64,000 nucleotides of DNA from Flavobacterium algicola (GTDB lineage: Bacteria > Bacteroidota > Bacteroidia > Flavobacteriales > Flavobacteriaceae). Below are positions 17,831-25,414 of the stretch, piece after piece; positions within the stretch are counted from its first letter, which is position 1; every line of letters begins with the position of its first letter. The stretch is from positions 62,001 to 126,000 of the forward strand of contig NZ_JAJTUT010000006.1 in NCBI RefSeq assembly GCF_022399565.1, written 5' to 3'. The notes under the pieces were generated by a model. That model worked only from the letters and a program-made list of their open reading frames with translations. It was not told the origin of the DNA and ran no database searches. Both the position numbers and the translations under genes were made by a program.

Positions 17831-19375
17831 ATGAGTGTAAGCAATACAGAAGATCCGTTTTTTAAAAATCCTGTTCTAGGACATCCAGCAGGGCTATTTG
17901 TTTTATTTTTCACAGAAATGTGGGAGCGTTTTTCATATTATGGAATGAGAGCTTTATTGGTTTTGTTCTTAACAACATCCATTGCAGAAGGTGGGTGGAA
18001 CTGGAGTGTACAAGATGCGATGGCATTGTACGGTACTTACACGATGGTTGTATATTTTACACCAATTTTAGGGGGGTATCTAGCAGATAACTATATTGGT
18101 TATCGATGGGCCGTTGTTATTGGTGCAGCTATTATGACTCTAGGGCATGCCTCAATGGCGATAGAGACACCACTGTTTCTCTACATTGGTATTGGTTGTT
18201 TGATGATTGGTAATGGTTTGTTTAAACCTAATATGACTTCAATCGTATCCAATGCTTATGCCAATCACCCTGAGAAGAAAGATGGTGCATACTCTTTATT
18301 TTATATGGGAGTTAACGCAGGAGCCTTTTTAGGTATTATGCTTTGCGGATATATAGGTGAAAAAGTTTCTTGGAGTTTAGGATTTGGTTTGGCAGGAATC
18401 TTTATGTTTTTTGGAATGTTACAGTTCTATTTTACACAAAATATTTTTGGTGATATTGGCTTACCTCCAACAGAAGCTAGTAAATTAGCAATAAAAGCAA
18501 AAGAAGCACAAGATAATATTGCTCCAAATATCATACGTGATCGTATTATCGCTGTAGTTATATTCTCTGTATTCTCTGTGTTTTTCTGGGCAGCTTTTGA
18601 ACAAGCGGGTGGTTCGATGACTATTTTTGCCGATAAGTTTACGCAAAGAGAATTGTTTGGCAATTCGGCAATGATTTTTAAAATATCAGATACACTTTTA
18701 ACACTTATTCCACTGGTTGTAATCACTTACGTTTTACTGAAGTTGTTTGCAAAAACCGTAAAAGATTACGCATTAGGTAACAGTATTCTTGCTTTAAGTT
18801 TTATCTTAATTTGGGGTATTGTAATCTGGAAGATTTACAGAGACTTTTCAATGACAGAAACAGAGGTTCCTGCATCATGGTTCGGAATTCTAAATTCATT
18901 ATTCATTATTTGCTTTGCTCCTTTGTTTTCAAAATGGTGGGAGAGTAGCTACAATATCTCTGGACCAATGAAGTTTGGTTTAGGATTAGCCTTACTAGGT
19001 TTAGGCTTTGGTTTCTTAGCATACGGAAGTATGGGCATTACAGCAGATTCAGTTGTTCGTGTAAGTATGTTTTGGCTTGTAGCGGCTTACTTGTTTCATA
19101 CTTTAGGTGAGCTATGTATATCTCCTGTAAGTTTATCATACATTAGTAAATTAGTTCCAGCGAGTTGGATTGGTATCATGTTTGGGGTTTACTACCTTTT
19201 CTTAGCAATGGGTAATAAACTGGCAGGTTCTATGGGTGGATTGATTGAAACGATTAGTAATGAATATAGTTTGTCTACTTTTTTCTTAATATTTACAATT
19301 GTTCCAGTAGGTTTAGGATTGATAATGATAGCGTTATCTCCTCTTATGAAAAAGTTAATGCATGGTGTTAAGTAA
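17831..19375 (+). CDS. POT-family proton-coupled oligopeptide transporter
   Basis: A 514-residue inner-membrane protein with about 14 hydrophobic segments. The PTR2/POT signature EMWERFSYYGMRALL (ExxERFxYYG) lies near residue 30, followed by GGYLADNYIGYRWAV and NGLFKPNMTSIV motifs. It imports di- and tripeptides with protons. It follows the DPP-IV gene on the same strand, so cleaved dipeptides are plausible cargo. Confidence 0.95.
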   Translation: MSVSNTEDPFFKNPVLGHPAGLFVLFFTEMWERFSYYGMRALLVLFLTTSIAEGGWNWSVQDAMALYGTYTMVVYFTPILGGYLADNYIGYRWAVVIGAAIMTLGHASMAIETPLFLYIGIGCLMIGNGLFKPNMTSIVSNAYANHPEKKDGAYSLFYMGVNAGAFLGIMLCGYIGEKVSWSLGFGLAGIFMFFGMLQFYFTQNIFGDIGLPPTEASKLAIKAKEAQDNIAPNIIRDRIIAVVIFSVFSVFFWAAFEQAGGSMTIFADKFTQRELFGNSAMIFKISDTLLTLIPLVVITYVLLKLFAKTVKDYALGNSILALSFILIWGIVIWKIYRDFSMTETEVPASWFGILNSLFIICFAPLFSKWWESSYNISGPMKFGLGLALLGLGFGFLAYGSMGITADSVVRVSMFWLVAAYLFHTLGELCISPVSLSYISKLVPASWIGIMFGVYYLFLAMGNKLAGSMGGLIETISNEYSLSTFFLIFTIVPVGLGLIMIALSPLMKKLMHGVK

Positions 19376-19386
19376 TATTAAGGCAT

Positions 19387-19394
19387 TATATTTG
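19387..19394 (+). promoter_or_regulatory. -7 promoter element of the thioredoxin-like gene
   Basis: TATATTTG, 31 bp before the ATG. The -33 box is not obvious. Confidence 0.55.
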
Positions 19395-19425
19395 TTAGAT
19401 CATTAAAAAAGAAACCCGAAATAAA

Positions 19426-19884
19426 ATGAAGAAATTTTTACTGACATTACTCATCCTAGTTTCAATAAGTACGCAAGCGCAAGATTTAAAATGGCATACC
19501 AATATAAAAGATGCTATTACAGTAAGCAATAAAGAAAGTAAACCTTTAATGCTCTTTTTTACAGGTAGTGACTGGTGCGGCTGGTGCATACGCCTACAAA
19601 AAGAGGTTCTTCAAACACCGGAGTTTAAAAAGTGGGCAAAAAGTGTCGTTCTTGTAGAGTTAGATTATCCAAGAAGAACGCCTCAAATCCCAGAGATCAA
19701 AAAACAAAATGAAGAGCTACAGCAAGTATTTGGAATTCAAGGTTTCCCAACTATATTTTTTACAAATGTTGTAAAAGAAAAAGACGGTAAATTTAATTTC
19801 AAACCGTTAGGGAAGACTGGCTATGTTGCTGGTGGACCCCAAGCTTGGTTAGCAGAAGCTAATGGTATAGTAAATCAAAAGTAA
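19426..19884 (+). CDS. Exported thioredoxin-family protein
   Basis: A 152-residue protein with a signal peptide ending near STQAQ. The thioredoxin fold is indicated by PLMLFFTGSDWCGWCIRLQKEVL with a CGWC active site near residue 51 and GIQGFPTIFF with the cis-proline. It resembles the periplasmic thioredoxin-like (Thioredoxin_7) group, which reduces or isomerises disulfides in the envelope. It may be expressed alone; a terminator follows. Confidence 0.88.
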   Translation: MKKFLLTLLILVSISTQAQDLKWHTNIKDAITVSNKESKPLMLFFTGSDWCGWCIRLQKEVLQTPEFKKWAKSVVLVELDYPRRTPQIPEIKKQNEELQQVFGIQGFPTIFFTNVVKEKDGKFNFKPLGKTGYVAGGPQAWLAEANGIVNQK

Positions 19885-19901
19885 ATCATATTTATAATTT
19901 T

Positions 19902-19942
19902 AAAATCCCTTTATGGCGAAAGCTGTAAAGGGATTTTTTTTG
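19902..19942 (+). terminator. Rho-independent terminator after the thioredoxin-like gene
   Basis: Stem AAAATCCCTTTA / TAAAGGGATTTT with a 12-nt loop holding a small GC-GAAA-GC hairpin, then a T run. Confidence 0.88.
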
Positions 19943-20031
19943 CGCCAAAATCTACGATTTCATTTAAAATTGTGATGTGTTTTTCGAGAATTTATTTATT
20001 TAAATAGCAAATTGTAAGGTGTTTTTTAGTC

Positions 20032-20101
20032 CCCAAACATTTGGGCAGTCAATCAAAATGAAGTATATTTGTTTAACTTATTCTTATAATTGTTAAACAA
20101 A
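20032..20101 (+). promoter_or_regulatory. Promoter of the photolyase operon with two inverted repeats
   Basis: TTTG (20040-20043), a 20-bp spacer and TATATTTG (20064-20071) form a strong Bacteroidota promoter. A palindrome CCCAAA-CA-TTTGGG (20032-20045) covers the -33 box. A perfect 10-bp inverted repeat TTTGTTTAAC / GTTAAACAAA (20068-20077 and 20092-20101, 14-bp spacer) begins in the -7 box and spans the likely start site. Such placement suits a repressor or MerR-type regulator; the second repeat could also form an RNA hairpin. Which regulator binds is unknown. Confidence 0.65.
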
Positions 20102-20132
20102 GTATTTTACTTAAAGTAGAAAAGTATAGATT

Positions 20133-20789
20133 ATGATGCAAAAAAGTATATCATTAGACCAAATAGAGGCCATGGACAGTAGGGAAAGAGTGAATTTAAT
20201 CAATGCAATTGTAGGATTTAAATGTGTCAATCTAATTGGTACTGTTGATACTTTGGGTAATGAGAACTTAGCTGTCTTTAGTTCTATTATTCATTTGGGG
20301 TCCAACCCTGCATTAATAGGTTTTATAACTAGACCAGATTCTGTAGAAAGACATACTTTAAGTAATTTGCTAGAAACCGGATCTTATACTATTAATCATA
20401 TTAACAGTGCAATTTATAAACAGGCGCATCAAACAGCTGCACGATATGATAAATCTACTTCGGAATTTGATATTACTGGATTGCATGCATTATACAAAGA
20501 CGGCTTTACTGCTCCGTTTGTGCAGGAAAGTAATATTCAAATGGCAATGAAATTTAAGCAGAAGATAGATATTGAGCTTAATGGTACAATACTGATTATC
20601 GGTGAAGTTCAAGCTATTTATTACCCAGAAGACTGCTTGTGTGTTGACGGTTTTATTGATATCGAAAAAGCTGATACAATTACTTGCAGTGGTTTGGACA
20701 GTTATCATTCTACAGTACGATTAGATCGTTTGAGTTATGCAGTGCCCGATAAAGCTGTTAGGTCGATTAATTTAAATTATGTTGAGTAA
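20133..20789 (+). CDS. Flavin reductase family protein
   Basis: A 218-residue protein with a flavin reductase-like (FMN-binding split barrel) domain: NAIVGFKCVNLIGTVDTLGNENLAVFSSIIHLGSNPALIGFITRP and a HTLSNLLETGSYTINHIN segment. Members bind FMN and reduce flavins with NAD(P)H. It is the first gene of the photolyase operon and its end overlaps the next start by 11 bp. A role in supplying or maintaining reduced flavin for the photolyases is a reasonable inference but is not shown by sequence. ATG at 20136 is an equally possible start. Confidence 0.85.
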   Translation: MMQKSISLDQIEAMDSRERVNLINAIVGFKCVNLIGTVDTLGNENLAVFSSIIHLGSNPALIGFITRPDSVERHTLSNLLETGSYTINHINSAIYKQAHQTAARYDKSTSEFDITGLHALYKDGFTAPFVQESNIQMAMKFKQKIDIELNGTILIIGEVQAIYYPEDCLCVDGFIDIEKADTITCSGLDSYHSTVRLDRLSYAVPDKAVRSINLNYVE

Positions 20790-22269
20790 AGAAAAAGTAA
20801 ATATTGTATGGTTTAAGCGCGATCTACGATTTGTAGATCACGAGCCTCTTTATGAAGCTCAAATGGCAGGATTACCCACTTTACTGCTTTACTTTTTTGA
20901 ACCCTCGCTTATGGACTACCCGGATAGCGATTTACGACATTGGCGGTTTATATATGAGTCTGTTCTAGAAATGGAGACAAAACTACAAAGATATGAGACT
21001 CATCTATATTACTTTCATAATGAAACAAGCGTTGTTTATAAAGAATTGATTCAAAACTATGATATTCAAACTATTTATTCTCATCAAGAAATAGGGAATA
21101 AGCTGTCATTTGATCGTGATATTTCGATGCAGAAATTATTTACTGATAATAAAATTTTGTGGAGAGAATATCAAACTAATGGTGTAATTCGAAAATTAAA
21201 AAACAGGAACAATTGGCAGCATCGTTGGAGCACAAAGATGACCGACCCTGTTATTAATAATGAGCTTGATAAAATAGTTTTTACAAATCTAACAGAAAAT
21301 CTCTACCTGAGTTTAAAAGGAAAAATTTTACCAACAGAGGTTACTAGTCGAAATGAAAATTTCCAACAAGGAGGCGAATATTGGGCATGGCGTTATCTGG
21401 ATAGCTTTATAAAAACAAGGGCTGTAAACTACAGCAAGCACATATCAAAACCAAGTTTAAGTCGGAAGGGTTGTAGTAGATTATCACCCTATTTAGCCTA
21501 TGGAAACATAAGCATGCGCATGGTCTATCAATATACAATGCAAAATTATGAAACTGCACTTAATAAAAGAGCAATTTCCAATTTTGTATCTCGTTTGTTT
21601 TGGCACTGTCATTTTATACAGAAGTTTGAAGATGAATCTAGTATGGAATTTGAGAACATTAACAAAGCCTATGATGCCATAAGCAAACCAAAAAATGAGC
21701 ATTATATTAAAGCTTGGCAAGATGGTCAAACCGGAGTTCCTATCGTTGATGCCTGTATGCGTTGTGTGGCAGCAACAGGCTACATTAATTTTAGAATGCG
21801 TGCCATGGTAGTTTCATTTTTTGTTTTCAATTTATGGCAAGATTGGCGTGAATTACATTTTTTGGCAAGGCAATTTTTAGATTATGAGCCAGGAATACAT
21901 TATCCGCAATTACAAATGCAAGCGGGAGTAACAGGCATAAATACAATTAGAATTTATAATCCGGTTAAAAATTCTGAAGACCACGATCCCGACGGTATTT
22001 TCATAAGACAATGGTTGCCTGAGTTGCAGAACGTTCCATTAAATTTTATACATGAACCATGGAAATTAAGTAGCATGGAGCAAGAGTTGTATGATTTTAA
22101 ACTAGGGGAGCATTATCCATTTCCAATTGTAGATATTGAATCAACCCGGAAAGAAGCAAGTAATGTGGTTTGGAGTTTGAGAGAATCTGTATTGGCTAAG
22201 AAAGAAGGGAATCGTACTCTGAATAAGCACGTAAATAATAAGGATTCTCGAAAAAGTAAGATGAATTAA
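20779..22269 (+). CDS. Divergent photolyase/cryptochrome-like flavoprotein
   Basis: A 496-residue photolyase-superfamily protein: N-terminal Rossmann antenna domain (VNIVWFKRDLRFVDHEPL) and C-terminal FAD-binding domain (AWQDGQTGVPIVDACMR, NPVKNSEDHDPDGIFIRQWLPEL). Aligning by eye with E. coli photolyase, Trp277, Arg342 and Trp359 are kept, but Glu274 becomes Arg (SRLFW), Asn341 Phe and Met345 Ala (YINFRMRA), and the GGWQW segment is PQLQM, so Trp382 and Trp384 are Leu and Met; Trp306 is also missing. These positions bind CPD or carry electrons to FAD in the classical enzyme. It may repair a different lesion, use another electron route, or be a photoreceptor. The start overlaps the flavin reductase gene. 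Confidence 0.88.
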   Translation: MLSKEKVNIVWFKRDLRFVDHEPLYEAQMAGLPTLLLYFFEPSLMDYPDSDLRHWRFIYESVLEMETKLQRYETHLYYFHNETSVVYKELIQNYDIQTIYSHQEIGNKLSFDRDISMQKLFTDNKILWREYQTNGVIRKLKNRNNWQHRWSTKMTDPVINNELDKIVFTNLTENLYLSLKGKILPTEVTSRNENFQQGGEYWAWRYLDSFIKTRAVNYSKHISKPSLSRKGCSRLSPYLAYGNISMRMVYQYTMQNYETALNKRAISNFVSRLFWHCHFIQKFEDESSMEFENINKAYDAISKPKNEHYIKAWQDGQTGVPIVDACMRCVAATGYINFRMRAMVVSFFVFNLWQDWRELHFLARQFLDYEPGIHYPQLQMQAGVTGINTIRIYNPVKNSEDHDPDGIFIRQWLPELQNVPLNFIHEPWKLSSMEQELYDFKLGEHYPFPIVDIESTRKEASNVVWSLRESVLAKKEGNRTLNKHVNNKDSRKSKMN

Positions 22270-22445
22270 ATAATAGTATTAATATGAAATAGCTATTCTG
22301 ACTACAGGAATTATATTTTTTTTATTCGAAAATTGTAAGGATTTTGTTGAGTGCAATTATAGTTATATGGTCATTGCGTGAAGAAGACCCATACAATTCT
22401 AAATAAGAAATTATAAAGTCAAACTCGTGCTACAAATACTAGCAG

Positions 22446-22583
22446 ATGAAAAATGTAAAGAAATCTGATTTGCCAACAAAAATGTGTACGGTCTGTAACA
22501 GGCCCTTTTCTTGGCGGAAAAAATGGGAGAAAAATTGGAATTCCGTAAAATACTGCAGCGAGCGTTGCAGAAATACAAAATAG
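22446..22583 (+). CDS. DUF2256 small zinc-ribbon-like protein
   Basis: A 45-residue protein. Its core has CTVCNRPFSWRKKWEKNW followed by VKYCSERC, i.e. a CxxC...CxxxC arrangement with the RPFxWRKKW motif that defines DUF2256. Members are often encoded beside photolyase/cryptochrome genes, as here: it ends 2 bp before the next start. The gene was found by translating the +3 frame; it is usually hidden because the next gene can be read from an upstream start in a different frame. Function unknown; the cysteines suggest metal binding. Confidence 0.88.
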   Translation: MKNVKKSDLPTKMCTVCNRPFSWRKKWEKNWNSVKYCSERCRNTK

Positions 22584-22585
22584 AT

Positions 22586-24118
22586 ATGAAGACTCTTCGA
22601 CTTATACTTGGTGATCAATTAAATAGTAACCATTCGTGGTTTGATAATGCAGAGTCAAATGTGTACTACATTATGATGGAAGTAGCAACGGAGACAAGTT
22701 ATGCAACACATCATATTCAAAAAGTAGTTGGATTCTTTGCTTCCATGAGAAATTTTTCTGCTGATTTAAAAAAGAAGGGCTTTAATTTTGAATATATTAA
22801 ACTCACAGATAAGACCAATCTACACTCTTTTGAGGCTAATATAAGTAGAATATTGGAACGCGATAAATTTGAATCTTTCGAATATCAATTGCCAGATGAG
22901 TATCGATTAGACCAGCTCTTAATAAACTTTTGTTTAACGCTCAAGATTCCATCAAAAGCAGTTGATTCTGAACATTTCTTCAGTCATAGAAATGAGTTAG
23001 GAGATTTTTTTGATGGGAAAAAAACATTTTTAATGGAAAGCTTTTATCATTATATGCGAAAGAAGCACCGAGTTCTGATGGTTGGTGATGCTCCAGTAAA
23101 TGGGAAGTGGAATTTCGATAAAAGCAACCGAAAAAAATTGCCCAAAAGCACTAAGCCAGCACCACCATTAGAGTTCGAAAATGATACCACATCGATACTG
23201 AAAGAAATTCAAGATGCCGATTGTAAAACTATTGGGACTATCGATGCTAAAAGATTTCTTTGGCCTGTAAATAGGAGACAGTCATTAGAGTTGTTGAACC
23301 ACTTTGTAGATGAATTTCTACCTCATTTTGGAGATTTTCAAGATGCTATGACGCCAAATGATTGGTCATTATACCATTCACGAGTTTCTTTTTCGTTAAA
23401 TACAAAAATGCTATCGCCGCTTGAAGTCATCAACGCTGCTATTGCTAAATGGGAAGGAGATAAAAATTCGATATCTTATAATCAAGTAGAGGGCTTTGTA
23501 AGACAAATTATTGGTTGGCGTGAATACATGCGAGGGATTTATTGGTTGAAAATGCCCGATTATTCCAAACTTAATTATTTTGAAAACACGAACAAGCTGC
23601 CTGATTGGTTCTGGACGGGTAAAACAAAAATGAATTGTTTAAAATTTAGTATCAATCAGTCTTTAGATTTTGCCTACGCACATCACATTCAGCGGTTAAT
23701 GGTGACAGGTAATTTTGCCTTATTAGCAGGAATTGATCCAGATGAAGTAGATGCTTGGTATTTAGGAATTTATATCGATGCAATTGAGTGGGTCGAAATT
23801 ACCAACACTCGCGGAATGAGTCAATTTGCAGACGGTGGTATTGTAGGTACAAAGCCTTATGTCAGCTCCGCTTCTTATATTGATAAAATGAGTCATTACT
23901 GCGGATCTTGCTACTACGATAAGTCAAAGAAGACGGGTCCCAAAGCCTGTCCATTTAATAGTTTGTACTGGAATTTTTATGACAAGCATGAAGATAAATT
24001 GGGTAAGAATCCACGAATAGGTATGATGTATAATCTATGGAGAAAGATGAAACCAGACCATAAAGCGGAATTGCTAGAACAAGCACAGTATTATTTAGAA
24101 CATTTAAACGATTTATGA
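22586..24118 (+). CDS. Fe-S cryptochrome/photolyase (prokaryotic 6-4 photolyase type)
   Basis: A 510-residue member of the iron-sulfur photolyases (FeS-BCP/CryPro, PhrB-like), which repair 6-4 photoproducts. The N-terminus KTLRLILGDQLNSNHSWF is the family start. The four expected [4Fe-4S] cysteines are present: TKMNCLKFS, CGSC and ACPFN. Other marks are FVRQIIGWREYMRGIYW, YAHHIQRLMVTGNFALLAGIDP and IEWVEITNTRGMSQFADGG. The ATG at 22586 is chosen because GDQLN begins right after it and the gene before it ends at 22583. An upstream in-frame start at 22511 would give a non-homologous extension made from the DUF2256 coding DNA. It overlaps the next gene by 1-4 bp. Confidence 0.93.
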   Translation: MKTLRLILGDQLNSNHSWFDNAESNVYYIMMEVATETSYATHHIQKVVGFFASMRNFSADLKKKGFNFEYIKLTDKTNLHSFEANISRILERDKFESFEYQLPDEYRLDQLLINFCLTLKIPSKAVDSEHFFSHRNELGDFFDGKKTFLMESFYHYMRKKHRVLMVGDAPVNGKWNFDKSNRKKLPKSTKPAPPLEFENDTTSILKEIQDADCKTIGTIDAKRFLWPVNRRQSLELLNHFVDEFLPHFGDFQDAMTPNDWSLYHSRVSFSLNTKMLSPLEVINAAIAKWEGDKNSISYNQVEGFVRQIIGWREYMRGIYWLKMPDYSKLNYFENTNKLPDWFWTGKTKMNCLKFSINQSLDFAYAHHIQRLMVTGNFALLAGIDPDEVDAWYLGIYIDAIEWVEITNTRGMSQFADGGIVGTKPYVSSASYIDKMSHYCGSCYYDKSKKTGPKACPFNSLYWNFYDKHEDKLGKNPRIGMMYNLWRKMKPDHKAELLEQAQYYLEHLNDL

Positions 24119-25413
24119 TGAAAAGTATAGTATGGTTTAAAACTGATTTACGAATACAAGACAATGAAACATTGATAAAGGCAGTCGCCAAAAGTGACTG
24201 TATCCTGCCTGTCTACTGTTTTGATGAAGCCCACTTTGCAACAACTTCATTTGGATTTAAAAAGACAGGAAGTTATAGGGCGAAATTTCTATTGGAGTCT
24301 TTAAAAGACCTTCAAAAAGAATTAAAAAAACTTGGAGGTGACCTACTAGTTGTAATAGGCAAGCCAGAAATAGAAATCCCAAAACTTGTTAGGCAGTATA
24401 AAATCTCAAAAGTTTTTGCTAAACGTGAAGTTGCATCAGAGGAAAAAACAACGGAAGATCTCGTGCAAAATGAATTGTTTAAATTAAAATGTGAATTTGA
24501 AACTATCAGTACTAGTACTTTATACCATGCAGAAGATTTGCCTTTTGGAATAAAAGACATTCCGGATATTTTTACGGTGTTTAGAAAAAAAATAGAAAAG
24601 GATGCCATCATTCGACCTGCATTTCAGGCTCCAACTAGTATTAAATCTCCAGAAATGCCAGCGTTCAAGTTACCCAATTTGTCTGATTTTGATTTAAAAC
24701 CTGTCAAAATAGACAGTAGAGCAGCAGTGCTATTTAAAGGTGGTGAAAGTGAAGCCTTGAAACGATTAAATTATTATTTTTTTAAAGAAAAGCATATTGC
24801 TACCTATAAGGAAACGCGTAATGGAATGGTAGGCGATTCGTATTCTTCCAAATTTTCACCATGGTTGGCATTAGGCTGTATTTCTCCACGACTTATTTAT
24901 TCTGAATTAAAAAAATATGAGGAGCAGTTCTCAGCCAATGATTCTACTTACTGGTTGATTTTTGAATTACTCTGGCGTGATTACTTCAGATTTGTAATGA
25001 AAAAGTACAACCACCAATTATTTTTAAAATCAGGAATAAAAAGCCAAGAGAAACCGACTACGCCTAGTAGTCCAAAAATTTTACAAAAGTGGATAAACGG
25101 TGAGACAGGAGTTGACTTTGTTGATGCCAATATGATAGAGCTTAAAGAAAGCGGTTATATGAGTAATCGAGGACGCCAAAATGTAGCCAGTTATTTGTGC
25201 AATGACTTAAAATTAGACTGGCGTTATGGTGCTGCCTACTTTGAGCAACAACTCATAGATTATGATGTATGTAGTAATTGGGGAAACTGGGCTTATCTTG
25301 CCGGAGTAGGAAATGATCCTCGTGGGAATCGGTATTTTAATATAGAAAAACAAGCCAAAGATTATGATAAAGATAATATATACCGCGATCTTTGGTTGAA
25401 CAAAAAGAGTTAG
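24115..25413 (+). CDS. DASH-family cryptochrome
   Basis: A 432-residue protein with N-terminal KSIVWFKTDLRIQDNETL antenna domain and the DASH features FELLWRDYFRFVMKKY (catalytic-type Glu present), GYMSNRGRQNVASYLCNDL, and CSNWGNWAYLAGVGNDPRGNRYFNIEKQAKDYD. DASH cryptochromes bind FAD and a folate antenna and repair CPDs in single-stranded DNA. It is the last gene of the operon; the ATGATG start overlaps the previous stop. It ends 2 bp before the convergent comEC stop. Confidence 0.94.
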   Translation: MMKSIVWFKTDLRIQDNETLIKAVAKSDCILPVYCFDEAHFATTSFGFKKTGSYRAKFLLESLKDLQKELKKLGGDLLVVIGKPEIEIPKLVRQYKISKVFAKREVASEEKTTEDLVQNELFKLKCEFETISTSTLYHAEDLPFGIKDIPDIFTVFRKKIEKDAIIRPAFQAPTSIKSPEMPAFKLPNLSDFDLKPVKIDSRAAVLFKGGESEALKRLNYYFFKEKHIATYKETRNGMVGDSYSSKFSPWLALGCISPRLIYSELKKYEEQFSANDSTYWLIFELLWRDYFRFVMKKYNHQLFLKSGIKSQEKPTTPSSPKILQKWINGETGVDFVDANMIELKESGYMSNRGRQNVASYLCNDLKLDWRYGAAYFEQQLIDYDVCSNWGNWAYLAGVGNDPRGNRYFNIEKQAKDYDKDNIYRDLWLNKKS

Positions 25414-25414
25414 A

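Noticed and set aside
22299..22406. Frame ending in IWSLREEDPYNSK, resembling VWSLRE near the photolyase C-terminus; possible remnant of a duplicated gene
   Set aside because: The match is five or six residues with different codons, no ATG is present, and the preceding residues look like a hydrophobic stretch. Most likely chance.
22511..22585. N-terminal extension of the Fe-S photolyase from an upstream start
   Set aside because: The 25 added residues are the DUF2256 gene read in another frame, and the family's conserved N-terminus begins at 22586.
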